From Pelagibius sp040217155 (lineage in GTDB: Bacteria; Pseudomonadota; Alphaproteobacteria; Kiloniellales; Kiloniellaceae), in NCBI GenBank assembly GCA_040217155.1, contig JAVJNS010000029.1:62001-126000 (forward strand): a stretch of DNA of 64,000 nucleotides. The letters run 5' to 3'. Under the pieces are notes generated by a model. The model was not told the DNA's origin, made no database searches, and was given only the letters and a program-made list of their open reading frames with translations. How positions within the stretch are numbered: the first letter of the stretch is position 1; each line of letters starts with the position of its first letter. Both the position numbers and the translations under genes were made by a program. Shown one piece after another: positions 1 to 7,910 of the stretch.

Positions 1-2
1 AG

Positions 3-1340
3 GGTCACGAACTGCTGCCGCTGTCGTGGAGCCAGGCGACGCCGTCGGCGCAGGTGACCGAGGACGCTTACGAGCGCATCGTCGGCCAGATCCTCGAGGA
101 CCTGGCGGCGCTGAAGGATCTCGATGGGCTCTACCTCGACCTGCACGGCGCCATGGTCGCCGAGCACGTCGACGACGGCGAGGGCGAGTTGCTGCGCCGG
201 GTGCGCGATCTGCTGGGGCCGGACCTGCCCCTCGTGGTCAGCCTCGATCTGCACGCCAACGTCACGCCGGAAATGGTCGCGCTGGCCGACTGCCTTGAGA
301 TCTACCGCACCTACCCGCATGTCGACATGGCGGCCACGGGGCGGCGCTGCGCGCTGCATCTCGACGCGCTGATCAAGGGCGAGGGCGGTCGCTTCAAGGC
401 CTATCGCCAATTGCCCTTCATGATTCCGTTGACCAGCGGCTGCACCTACCAGGGACCGGCCAAGGAAGTTTATCGCGAGGTCGCGCGGCTGGCGCGGCAA
501 CCGGAAATCACCGGGGTTTCCTTCGCCTGTGGTTTCTGCCCGGCCGACTTCGACGGCGCCGGCGCCTCCGTGGTCGCCTACGGAACCTCTCAGGCGGCCG
601 CCGACCAGGTCGCCGACAAGCTGCTGGACGCCGCCGCCGCGCGTGAATCCGCTTTTGCCTTGGAGGCTTTGGCGCCCGCCGAGGCCGTGCGCGAGGCGAT
701 GCGCATCGCCGCCCAGGCCGACAAGCCGGTGGTGCTGGCCGATGCCCAGGATAATCCCGGCGGCGGCGCCAACGCGGACACGACCGGCCTGCTGCGGGCC
801 CTGATCGAGGCGCGCGCCGAGGGCGCGGTGCTGGCCAACGTCTTCGACGCCGAGGCCGCCGAGGCGGCGCACAAGGCGGGCGAGGGGGCGGAGATCTCGG
901 TGGCGCTGGGCGGGCGCTCCGGCGTGCCGGGCGACCAGCCCTTAGAAGGTCGGTTCAAGGTTCTGCGGCTGGGCGACGGTCAGGTGACCGGCACGGGGCC
1001 TTTCTACAAGGGCGCCCAAATGAAGCTCGGCCCCACGGCGCTGCTGGAACTGGACGGCGTCCGGGTCGCGGTGGCCTCCGCCAAGGTGCAGCTGGCCGAT
1101 CAAGCGATGCTGCGCCACCTGGGCATCGAGCCGGCGGAGCAGAAAATTCTGGCGCTGAAGTCCTCGGTCCACTTCCGGGCCGATTTCCAGCCCCTCGCCG
1201 CCGCGGTGCTGGTGGTGGTCTCGCCGGGTCCGGTGGTCCTCGACAATCGCAATCTGCCGTTCCGCCGGCTGCGCCCGGGCCTGCGGATCATGCCGGGTGG
1301 CCCCGTCTTCAGGCCGGCAGACCCCGCGGCCGCGGAATAG
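3..1340 (+). CDS. M81 family metallopeptidase (MlrC-like), 5' truncated by window edge
   Basis: The reading frame is open from base 3, so the true start lies upstream of the window; the GTG at 54 is internal. The visible part (about 445 residues) carries the metal-site features of MlrC/M81 peptidases: a Ser-Leu-Asp-Leu-His-Ala-Asn-Val motif, a later His-Val-Asp, and Asp-Asn-Pro-Gly-Gly-Gly-Ala-Asn-Ala-Asp. The founding member, microcystinase C, hydrolyses linear peptides, but most alphaproteobacterial homologues have unknown substrates, so only the family is assigned. The C-terminal domain (GPFYKG, then PG-rich tail) is complete and ends at TAG 1338-1340. No co-directional partner is close: the next gene starts 184 bases later. 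Family assignment is firm; substrate is unknown. Confidence 0.88.
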   Translation, partial: GHELLPLSWSQATPSAQVTEDAYERIVGQILEDLAALKDLDGLYLDLHGAMVAEHVDDGEGELLRRVRDLLGPDLPLVVSLDLHANVTPEMVALADCLEIYRTYPHVDMAATGRRCALHLDALIKGEGGRFKAYRQLPFMIPLTSGCTYQGPAKEVYREVARLARQPEITGVSFACGFCPADFDGAGASVVAYGTSQAAADQVADKLLDAAAARESAFALEALAPAEAVREAMRIAAQADKPVVLADAQDNPGGGANADTTGLLRALIEARAEGAVLANVFDAEAAEAAHKAGEGAEISVALGGRSGVPGDQPLEGRFKVLRLGDGQVTGTGPFYKGAQMKLGPTALLELDGVRVAVASAKVQLADQAMLRHLGIEPAEQKILALKSSVHFRADFQPLAAAVLVVVSPGPVVLDNRNLPFRRLRPGLRIMPGGPVFRPADPAAAE

Positions 1341-1524
1341 CTCTTAACAAGCGCCGGAAAACCGTCTCTCTATTTCCTGTTTTTCGGGCATTTTCGGCGA
1401 TTTGCGCTCTTCGCCACTTGTTAACACAGGGGCGCAATACTTCCCGCAGAAGAGGAAGTCGAGGGGCCGCGAGAGCGCCCGATGCGGACGATTCAGCGAG
1501 GGCCCCGGGGCGGGGTAACGGAAG

Positions 1525-2118
1525 ATGGCCGAACCGGTTCTTGTGGAACAGCAGGTTGCCCTCCACCAGGCGGGCAAGCTGATCAGCGATGACGGCACCG
1601 TCGACTGTGAGGTCGTGACCCTGTCGCGTAATGGCGCGCAGGTCCGCTTGGATGCCGCGCTTGGGCAGAACGAAGATCTCTTTCTGGCGATTGCCGGCTT
1701 CGGCCAGTTGTCCTGCCGGGTCATGGACGCCGACGGCGACCATGCCGACCTGCGCTTCCAAGGCGACCCGGAAACCCAGGAATCGATCTTCCAAGACATC
1801 CTCACGCGGATCGGTGACGACGAGGGCCGGCGGTTTTACCTGCGGCGCTCGGTGCTCTGGCCGGGCACGCTCAAGACCAAGACCGGACAGGTAGCCTGCA
1901 CCATTCTCAACATGTCGCTCGGCGGCGCCAAGGTGGCTTTGAGCCAGGAGCAGGAATGCGCCGGCCGCGCCACTCTCTTCGGCGACCGCTTCGATGGTCT
2001 GGCGGGCAGCATCATGTGGCAGCGTGGCCGCATGGTCGGCGTGCAGTTCGAGTCGGAGCCGACGGAGGTCGCGCGCGTGCTGGGCGACCTGCTGCCCGCG
2101 ATCACCTCTTCGTCCTGA
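1525..2118 (+). CDS. PilZ domain protein, probably two PilZ-like units
   Basis: A 197-residue soluble protein. The C-terminal half has the c-di-GMP-binding signature of PilZ domains: an Arg-x3-Arg motif near residues 103-107 followed by Val-Leu-Trp-Pro-Gly, then Asn-Met-Ser-Leu-Gly-Gly at 129-134, the (D/N)xSxxG element. Residues about 25-80 look like a second, degenerate PilZ barrel (Leu-Ser-Arg-Asn-Gly-Ala-Gln-Val) lacking the paired arginines. By family knowledge PilZ proteins relay cyclic di-GMP levels to motility or exopolysaccharide machinery; no such genes adjoin, so the output is unknown. No signal peptide or membrane segment is seen. ATG at 1525 follows a GGGTAACGGAAG stretch that can serve as ribosome site. 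Confidence 0.85.
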   Translation: MAEPVLVEQQVALHQAGKLISDDGTVDCEVVTLSRNGAQVRLDAALGQNEDLFLAIAGFGQLSCRVMDADGDHADLRFQGDPETQESIFQDILTRIGDDEGRRFYLRRSVLWPGTLKTKTGQVACTILNMSLGGAKVALSQEQECAGRATLFGDRFDGLAGSIMWQRGRMVGVQFESEPTEVARVLGDLLPAITSSS

Positions 2119-2282
2119 AGCGCTCCCGCCTCGCTGACCTTAGCGCGGCAGGCACGCCCCGCTTCGGGACCCTCTGGTCAAGCACCGCGCTTTAAGACAA
2201 CTTACCGGACGCGATGCGTTGGGACCGCCGGGGTGGCGGCGGAGCGTCGGGTCGGTGGTTGTCCGTTTGCAGGGTTGTTGGC

Positions 2283-3470
2283 GTGGAAATCCGGTTTCCG
2301 ATGTGGCTGCGCGTAGTCGACCGGCCGGGTGCGCGCGAGTTCGCGATCCTGTCCGCGGTTGAGGCGTTTTCCCGCGCCGTCATTGCCGGCGTCATTCCGC
2401 TCGAAGCCTATGTCCTGTTGCAGGAGGCCCGGACCATCAGCCTGGTCTACGCCGGCGTCGGCATCGTCGCCTTCGCCACCAGCTTCATGGTGCCGCTGAT
2501 CCTGCTGCGGTTGCGGCGCAAGTGGATCTTCTCCGCCGGTGTCCTGTTCATGGTGGCCGCGCCGCTGCTGATGCTGTTGTCTCAGGTCGGCCCCTTCGTC
2601 ACCGCGCTGCAGATCCGCAGCCTGGCCGTGGTCTGCGTCAACATCGCCCTCAACCTCTACATTCTCGACTACATCCGGAAGCGGGATTTCGTGGCCGCCG
2701 AGCCGCTGCGCCTGGCGTTCCTCGGCAGCTCATGGTTCATCGGGCCGTCGCTGGGGATCTTCCTCTACACGCGCTTCGGTCTGCTGCCGGTCAGCCTGCT
2801 GAGTGCCTGCTTCGCGCTCCTGGCCCTCGGTTACTTCTGGTACCTGCGCATCGTCGAGAACCCGACGGTCGCTCCGGCGAAACAGAGTCCGCCGATGCCA
2901 TGGCACAACATCCGCCGCTATCTGAGCCAGCCGCGCCTGCGGCTGGCCTGGATCATCCCCTTCGGGCGCAGCACTTTCTGGACCACCTTCTTTGTCTATC
3001 CGCCGCTCTACATCATTCAGCACGGGGGCGACGAGTTCATCGTCGCCGTCATGCTGTCCGCCGGGCAGGGGCTGCTGTTCTTCGCCCCTCTCGTCGGCCG
3101 GCTGGGCGCGCGGCACGGCATCCGCCGGATCATCATCGCGGCGGCGGTCCTGTCGGGCACAACCGCCGTGACCGCCGGCCTGCTCGCCCCCGGCCCCCTG
3201 GCCACGGCGGGCCTCTTCATCTTCGCCGCGGTCGGGGCGACGTCGCTTGACGCGCTCGGCAACATTCCTTTCCTGCGGGCGGTGCGCCACTTCGAGCGTT
3301 CGGAGATGACCTCGGTGTTCCGCACCTACATCGAAGCGTCGCAGCTGCTGCCGGCGGCGGCCTACGCGGCGGTGCTGACGGTCGCGCCGCTGTCCGCGGT
3401 CTTCGTGATTCTGGGATTGATCCTGCTGGTCAGTGCCTGGTACGCGCGCTACCTGCCCAAAGCACTTTAG
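2283..3470 (+). CDS. MFS-type multispanning transporter
   Basis: A membrane protein with about 11-12 hydrophobic segments spread over the length, a central charged loop near the middle (Val-Glu-Asn-Pro...Pro-Pro-Met-Pro-Trp-His) and a C-terminal half repeating the N-terminal layout, as in major facilitator carriers. No substrate-specific motif is recognised, so the cargo is unknown. Start choice: GTG 2283 has AGGG eight bases upstream (2271-2274); an ATG at 2214 would add a Gly/Arg-rich, unlikely N-terminus, and ATG 2301 is also possible. It stands alone between the PilZ gene and the Fur-box region; no regulator is adjacent. Confidence 0.72.
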   Translation: MEIRFPMWLRVVDRPGAREFAILSAVEAFSRAVIAGVIPLEAYVLLQEARTISLVYAGVGIVAFATSFMVPLILLRLRRKWIFSAGVLFMVAAPLLMLLSQVGPFVTALQIRSLAVVCVNIALNLYILDYIRKRDFVAAEPLRLAFLGSSWFIGPSLGIFLYTRFGLLPVSLLSACFALLALGYFWYLRIVENPTVAPAKQSPPMPWHNIRRYLSQPRLRLAWIIPFGRSTFWTTFFVYPPLYIIQHGGDEFIVAVMLSAGQGLLFFAPLVGRLGARHGIRRIIIAAAVLSGTTAVTAGLLAPGPLATAGLFIFAAVGATSLDALGNIPFLRAVRHFERSEMTSVFRTYIEASQLLPAAAYAAVLTVAPLSAVFVILGLILLVSAWYARYLPKAL

Positions 3471-3510
3471 CGGCGCCGGCCGCCGCTGGTCCCGTTTTCG
3501 GATCGCGATT

Positions 3511-3529
3511 AGGATTGATAATCATTCTT
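3511..3529. promoter_or_regulatory. Fur-box-like palindrome
   Basis: Thirteen of 19 positions match the classical Fur consensus, including an unbroken core TGATAATCATT at 3516-3526. The site stands 70 bases before the ATG at 3599 in a locally AT-rich intergenic region, where a promoter is expected. Binding by Fur (or a Fur-family regulator such as Mur) is inferred from sequence only. Confidence 0.5.
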
Positions 3530-3598
3530 AGATGAACTAAATATCGCCTGCTTGCCACGGTGGCGATAATGAAACGCAATATCAATAAGGACTGCGTG

Positions 3599-4546
3599 AT
3601 GGGTGAAAGACAGAGACTTTGGCAACGGTTCGGCGCCGCCTTGCTGACCAGCACATCGCTGGTGACCGCGTCACTGGCGACCGCCTCACCGGCCGCCGGT
3701 ATGCCGCTGGCGGCGAACGTGGGCGCGGCGCAGTCTGCGGCGGACGCCGCGGCCTCGAACGCTGTCCAACTAGCGGCCGGCGCGACCGAAGCAGGTAGCG
3801 AGGGCGGCGAAATCAGTGAGGGTGGCGAAGGCGGAGAAGGCGGAGAAGGCGGAGAAGGCGGCGAGGGCGGAGAAGGCGGCGAGGACGACGAAGCGCGCGA
3901 CCTGTCCGCCTCCGAGTCCGCCTACCTGGCCCAACTCGGGCTGATGCGCGGCCATCTGTCGGTCGGCGTCGAACTCTATCGCCAGGCCGCCGCCGAAGCG
4001 GCCGCCACCCACATGAAACATCCGGAAGACGAGCTCTATGTCGCCCTCGAACCGGCGCTGGAGAAGCTCGGCGCGGCGCCATTCGAGGCGGAACTGGAAG
4101 CGCTCGCCGAGGCCGTCAAGAGCAAAGCCGGGGCGGCCGACGTGGAAGCCGCTTATGGCGCCGTCGTGGCGGCCATCGCCAGGGCGGAGGGTGTGTTTGC
4201 CGATGCGTCCGCGCAGGAGATCGGCCAAGTGATCCACAATCTGGTCCGCCAGGCCGCCGAGGAATACGACGAAGCCGTCGCCGGCGGAAAGATCGTCGCG
4301 GGGCATGAGTACCAGGACGCACTTGGTTTCGTGCGCGTCGCCGGAGACTGGCAGAAGAAACTGGAGGCGGCAGGGGCCGACGCCGCGGCCGACGCCGCGG
4401 TCGTCGCGGCCATCGGCGATCAGCTCGAGGCGATCCGGCCGGCCTGGCCGTCGGTGGTGCCGCCGGAGATGGCGCCCGCCGATCCTTCGCTGATCTACGG
4501 CGCCGCCGCGCGCATCGAAATCGCCGTCCTGCGCCTCCGGCAATAG
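3599..4546 (+). CDS. Secreted Glu-Gly-Gly-repeat protein, possibly iron-regulated
   Basis: A 315-residue protein of unknown function. It begins with a Sec-type signal (Arg-containing start, hydrophobic Ala/Leu/Thr core, Ala-Ser-Pro-Ala-Ala near residue 34). A low-complexity linker has seven consecutive Glu-Gly-Gly units at residues 74-94 and then Glu-Asp-Asp-Glu. The folded part that follows is Ala/Glu-rich and helical, with a recognisable Met-Arg-Gly-His-Leu-(x)4-Glu-Leu-Tyr block and His-Met-Lys-His-Pro-Glu-Asp-Glu-Leu-Tyr, which are plausible metal-binding clusters. Start: ATG 3599 has AAGGA seven bases upstream; ATGs at 3560 and 3569 lack a site. The Fur-box-like palindrome upstream suggests a role in metal supply or storage, but that is inference. 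It has no operon partner. Confidence 0.7.
   Translation: MGERQRLWQRFGAALLTSTSLVTASLATASPAAGMPLAANVGAAQSAADAAASNAVQLAAGATEAGSEGGEISEGGEGGEGGEGGEGGEGGEGGEDDEARDLSASESAYLAQLGLMRGHLSVGVELYRQAAAEAAATHMKHPEDELYVALEPALEKLGAAPFEAELEALAEAVKSKAGAADVEAAYGAVVAAIARAEGVFADASAQEIGQVIHNLVRQAAEEYDEAVAGGKIVAGHEYQDALGFVRVAGDWQKKLEAAGADAAADAAVVAAIGDQLEAIRPAWPSVVPPEMAPADPSLIYGAAARIEIAVLRLRQ
3818..3880 (+). repeat. Seven in-frame 9-bp repeats encoding Glu-Gly-Gly
   Basis: Seven 9-base units of the type GA(A/G)GGCGG(A/C) run without interruption inside the secreted protein gene. Being a multiple of three, copy-number change by slippage would lengthen or shorten the linker without breaking the frame. Confidence 0.9.
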
Positions 4547-4586
4547 CCTGAAGCGGCAGCGCGCCGCGCGGCGCGGCCGGCGCGGT

Positions 4587-5351
4587 TCAGTCCCAGGGCC
4601 CCTGGCGGCGGTTCCGTTCCGGCCGCCAGGCGGCGCCGCGCCGCAGCGTCACGCCGGTCGGCGGGTCGCCGAGGCCGAACAGCGGCACCGCCTTGTAGCG
4701 GAACAGGAAGATCAGGACGACGCCGGCGACGAAGCCGCCGATGTGCGCCCACCAGGCAACGCTGTTCGCGGCCGGGCCGCCGAAAGCGGAGACGAACTGG
4801 AATCCGAACCAGAAGATCAGCAACAGCCAGGCCGGCAGGTAGAGCGGGATGAAGATCACCGGCACCAGGATGCGCGACTTCGGATGCAGGATGAGGTAGG
4901 CGCCGAGGACACCGGAGATCGCGCCGCTGGCGCCGATCGTCGGGGTGGTCGAGGTGGGATCGGCGATCACCTGCGCCAGCGCGGCAAGGACCCCGCAGGT
5001 CAGGTAGAAAGCGAGGAAGCGGCGGTGACCCATGGCGTCTTCGACGTTGTCGCCGAACACCCAGAGAAACAGCATGTTGCCGGCTAGGTGCAGGAAGCCG
5101 CCGTGCAGGAACTGGCTGGTCAGCAGGGTGACCGGCGGAGCGACGAGCGCCAGGCGTGGCGGCAGTTCCGCCGTGCCGACGAGGGTCGCCGGGATGACGC
5201 CGAGGCCGTAGACAAGATGCGGCAGGCCGTCCGCCTGGTCGGCGAGCTGCACGAGAAACACCAGCGCGGTTGCCAGGATCAGCAGCCAGGTGGTCCAGGG
5301 CCGCGTGATAAGATAGCGCGGCGTGGTGTCGTGCAGCGGGATGAAGGGCAT
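4587..5351 (-). CDS. Rhomboid family intramembrane serine protease
   Basis: A 254-residue protein with about six transmembrane segments. The catalytic dyad is visible: Gly-Ala-Ser-Gly-Ala-Ile-Ser-Gly around Ser142 in the middle helix, and Ala-His-Ile-Gly-Gly with His203 in the last helix. The His-Gly-Gly-Phe-Leu-His-Leu-x-Gly-Asn-Met loop (83-93) is the other rhomboid hallmark. By family knowledge it cleaves transmembrane helices in the inner membrane; the substrate cannot be told. It lies 12 bases downstream of the exonuclease III gene on the same strand, so it may be read through from it. Short basic C-terminal tail; no extra domain. Confidence 0.93.
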   Translation of the reverse strand: MPFIPLHDTTPRYLITRPWTTWLLILATALVFLVQLADQADGLPHLVYGLGVIPATLVGTAELPPRLALVAPPVTLLTSQFLHGGFLHLAGNMLFLWVFGDNVEDAMGHRRFLAFYLTCGVLAALAQVIADPTSTTPTIGASGAISGVLGAYLILHPKSRILVPVIFIPLYLPAWLLLIFWFGFQFVSAFGGPAANSVAWWAHIGGFVAGVVLIFLFRYKAVPLFGLGDPPTGVTLRRGAAWRPERNRRQGPWD

Positions 5352-5363
5352 CGGCCCTGGACG

Positions 5364-6143
5364 CTAGAGCGCTTCGCGCAGGCGGCAGACCACGGGCGTA
5401 TGGTCGGAGGCCTTGGCTTCGCCTCGCGGCCCGCGGTCGACGTCGCAGGCATCCAGCAGATCGGCGGCCTGGGGCGACAGCAGGAAGTGGTCGATGCGCA
5501 GACCGTGGTCGTTCTGCCAGCCGCCGCCCTGGTAGTCCCAGAAGGTATAGAGATGCGGTTCGCGGTGCAGGGCGCGGAGGGCCTCGGTGAAACCGAGGTT
5601 CAGCAGCTTGCGGAAGCGCTGGCGGGTCGCCGGCTGGGCCAGGGCGTCGCCGGCGAAGGCGCGCGGGTCGTAAACGTCTTCGTCCTGCGGGATGACGTTG
5701 TAGTCGCCGCCCAGCACCACCGCCTGCTCACTGGCGAGCAGGCTCTCGGCATGGTCGATGAGGCGGTCCATCCAGGCCAGCTTGTAGTCGAATTTCCCGG
5801 TCTTGATGGGGTTGCCGTTGGGCAGGTAGATCGAGGCGACGCGCAGCTTGTTCACCGTCGCCTCCAGGTAACGCGCCTGGTCGTCCGACGTGTCGCCCGG
5901 CAGACCGACGGTCACGTCTTCCAGCGGAAACTTGGAGAGGATGGCGACGCCGTTGTAGCTCTTTTGGCCGTGGACGGCGACGTTGTATTCGAGGTCCTCG
6001 ATCTCCAGGCGCGGGAAGTTGTCGTCGATGCATTTCAATTCCTGCAGCAGCGCAACGTCCGGCTGGGCGCTTTTCAGCCAGGACAGCACATTGGGCAGGC
6101 GTGCCTTGATGGAATTGACGTTCCAGGTGGCGATGCTGGTCAT
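5364..6143 (-). CDS. xth: Exodeoxyribonuclease III
   Basis: A 259-residue protein of the endonuclease/exonuclease/phosphatase fold, of usual length. It opens Ala-Thr-Trp-Asn-Val-Asn-Ser-Ile, has Leu-Leu-Gln-Glu-Leu-Lys-Cys (metal-binding Glu35), Gly-Gly-Asp-Tyr-Asn-Val-Ile, Arg-Ile-Asp-His and the terminal Ser-Asp-His-Thr-Pro-Val catalytic histidine. The enzyme acts at abasic sites and 3'-blocked ends in base-excision repair. ATG 6143 is preferred over the GTG at 6149 because family members begin at Met-Thr-x-Ile-Ala-Thr-Trp-Asn. The start region is imperfectly duplicated just upstream (6161-6187). The gene follows erpA by 53 bases and precedes the rhomboid gene on the same strand. Confidence 0.95.
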   Translation of the reverse strand: MTSIATWNVNSIKARLPNVLSWLKSAQPDVALLQELKCIDDNFPRLEIEDLEYNVAVHGQKSYNGVAILSKFPLEDVTVGLPGDTSDDQARYLEATVNKLRVASIYLPNGNPIKTGKFDYKLAWMDRLIDHAESLLASEQAVVLGGDYNVIPQDEDVYDPRAFAGDALAQPATRQRFRKLLNLGFTEALRALHREPHLYTFWDYQGGGWQNDHGLRIDHFLLSPQAADLLDACDVDRGPRGEAKASDHTPVVCRLREAL

Positions 6144-6187
6144 CGCCACGATTCCCCTGGCCAGGTGGCGATGCTCGTCATCGCGAC
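6123..6187. repeat. 27-bp near-perfect direct duplication at the xth start
   Basis: Bases 6123-6149 and 6161-6187 match at 25 of 27 positions, offset by 38 bases. The first copy contains the xth start codon and its first seven codons on the minus strand; the second lies in the 5' leader between erpA and xth, out of frame with xth. Confidence 0.85.
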
Positions 6188-6196
6188 CAAGCCGAC

Positions 6197-6544
6197 TTAG
6201 ACCGCAAAGGAAGAGCCGCAGCCGCAGGACGAGGTGGCGTTGGGGTTCTTGATCTGGAACGACGAGCCGCCGAGATCCTCGACGAAATCGACCTGAGCGC
6301 CGGCCAGCAGCTCCAACGAAGTCTCATCGACCACCGCCGTCACGCCGTCGCGCTCGAAGGTGCGGTCGTCCGGGTTCACCGTGTCGTCGAAGGAAAAGCC
6401 GTACTGAAAGCCCGAACAGCCGCCGCCGGAAACCGCCACGCGCAGCATGAGGTCTTTTTGGCCTTCCTGCTCGATCAGCCAGGCGACCCGCTTGGCCGCC
6501 TGCTCGGTCAGGGAAAATTCCAGGATTTCCGCCGCGGTCGTCAT
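6197..6544 (-). CDS. erpA: Iron-sulfur cluster insertion protein ErpA
   Basis: A 115-residue A-type carrier. The three cluster-binding cysteines are in place: Cys43 in Gly-Gly-Gly-Cys-Ser-Gly-Phe and the Cys-Gly-Cys pair 107/109 near the C-terminus. ErpA passes Fe-S clusters to apo-proteins, in E. coli those of isoprenoid synthesis and respiratory enzymes. ATG 6544 is chosen because AGAGGA sits five to six bases upstream and homologues begin there; an upstream GTG-type start would add nine odd residues. It could be co-transcribed with xth. ErpA and IscA share the fold, so the exact name is slightly less certain than the family. Confidence 0.92.
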   Translation of the reverse strand: MTTAAEILEFSLTEQAAKRVAWLIEQEGQKDLMLRVAVSGGGCSGFQYGFSFDDTVNPDDRTFERDGVTAVVDETSLELLAGAQVDFVEDLGGSSFQIKNPNATSSCGCGSSFAV

Positions 6545-6602
6545 GCATTCCTCTTTCTTGGGCTGTCGCAACGTCGGTCGCCGGCCCCCGTGTTACGTCC
6601 AA

Positions 6603-6630
6603 GATGTAGGAACTAGCGCCGGCTTGTCAA
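6603..6630 (-). promoter_or_regulatory. Sigma-70-type promoter for erpA
   Basis: On the minus strand TTGACA (6630-6625) and TACATC (6608-6603) are separated by 16 bases, about 58 bases before the erpA start. The -35 hexamer is a perfect consensus match. Inferred from sequence only. Confidence 0.5.
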
Positions 6631-6719
6631 ATGGCCGTCGAACGAGGGGGCCAAGCCCTTTGAAAATCGGCGGAAAACCGCCATTGCCTAACCCCCTCCG
6701 AGGCCGTAGTTTCGCGCCC

Positions 6720-7910
6720 ATGTTGCACCCGAGTCCGTCCGCCGCCTTCGCCTGCCGGCCCGAGAAGAGTCGCGGCCGGGATTTTGCCGAGCCGGAGAGT
6801 CCGACCCGCAGCTGCTTCCAGCGCGACCGCGACCGCATCGTCCATGCCGGGGCCTTTCGCCGCCTCAAGTACAAGACCCAGGTCTTCGTCTATCACGAGG
6901 GCGACTACTATCGGACGCGGCTGACGCATTCGATCGAGGTGGCGCAGATCGCCCGCTCCATCAGTCGCGCCCTGGGCCTCAACGAGGACCTCGCCGAGGC
7001 GGTGGCCCTGGCCCACGACTTCGGCCACACCTGCTTCGGCCACGCCGGCGAGGACGCCCTGAACCAGGCCATGGAGGCCTATGGCGGCTTCGATCACAAC
7101 GAGCAGACTTTCCGCACCCTGACGCTGCTGGAGCACCGCTACGCGGACTTCGACGGCCTCAACCTGACCTGGGAAACGCTGGAGGGTATCGTCAAGCACA
7201 ACGGGCCGCTCACCGGCCCGGCGGCACGCGCGGGTGAAAGCGTGCCGGCGACGGTGGCCGTTTACTGCCGCGACACGCGCGACCTGGAGGTCGGGACCTT
7301 CGCCTCCGCCGAGGCGCAGGTGGCGGCCCTGTCCGACGATATCGCCTACAACAACCACGATATCGACGACGGCCTGCGGGCCGGCTTGTTCACCCTCGAC
7401 GACCTGCGCGATCTGCCGCTGGTGGGCCCGGTGCTGGCCGAGGTCGAGGCCCGCTATCCCAGCCTCGAGGAGGGGCGGCGGATTCACGAGACCATCCGCC
7501 GGGTCATCGACCTGATGGTGACCGATCTGCTGGCGGAGACGCGGCGGCGCATCGGCAAGGCCCGCCCGGAAAGCGCCGCGGCGGTGCGCGCTCTGGCCGC
7601 GCCGCTGGTTGCCTTTTCCGATGAGATGCGCCAGAACGACCGCGCTTTGCGGGCCTTCCTCTTCGCCCGCATGTACCGCCACTACAAGGTCAACCGCATG
7701 ACGACCAAGGCGCGGCGGGTGGTGCGCGAGCTCTTCGATCATTATCTGGCGCGGCCCGACTGCCTGCCCGACGAATGGCAGGTGCGGGCACTGAACCTCG
7801 AAGGCGCGGCGCGGGCACGGCTGGTGGCGGACTACATCGCCGGCATGACCGACCGCTACGCGCTCGACGAGCACGCCAAGAACTTCGATATTCGAGTCAA
7901 GAACGCATGA
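6720..7910 (+). CDS. dgt: dGTP triphosphohydrolase-like HD protein
   Basis: A 396-residue HD-domain enzyme. It shows Arg-Leu-Thr-His-Ser-Ile-Glu-Val, Ala-His-Asp-Phe-Gly-His (the metal HD pair) and Asp-Asp-Ile-Ala-Tyr-Asn-Asn-His-Asp-Ile-Asp-Asp-Gly, the full set of metal ligands of the type-2 Dgt family. These enzymes split dNTPs to nucleoside and triphosphate and tune nucleotide pools. ATG 6720 opens with Met-Leu-His-Pro and precedes the conserved Gly-Arg-x-Phe-x-Glu-Pro-Glu-Ser block; the longer frame upstream runs through the erpA promoter. The stop overlaps the argS start (ATGA), so translation of the two is coupled. Confidence 0.92.
   Translation: MLHPSPSAAFACRPEKSRGRDFAEPESPTRSCFQRDRDRIVHAGAFRRLKYKTQVFVYHEGDYYRTRLTHSIEVAQIARSISRALGLNEDLAEAVALAHDFGHTCFGHAGEDALNQAMEAYGGFDHNEQTFRTLTLLEHRYADFDGLNLTWETLEGIVKHNGPLTGPAARAGESVPATVAVYCRDTRDLEVGTFASAEAQVAALSDDIAYNNHDIDDGLRAGLFTLDDLRDLPLVGPVLAEVEARYPSLEEGRRIHETIRRVIDLMVTDLLAETRRRIGKARPESAAAVRALAAPLVAFSDEMRQNDRALRAFLFARMYRHYKVNRMTTKARRVVRELFDHYLARPDCLPDEWQVRALNLEGAARARLVADYIAGMTDRYALDEHAKNFDIRVKNA

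Noticed and set aside
3818..3880. CRISPR-like repeat array
   Set aside because: The 9-base units are contiguous, in frame and code for Glu-Gly-Gly; there are no spacers.
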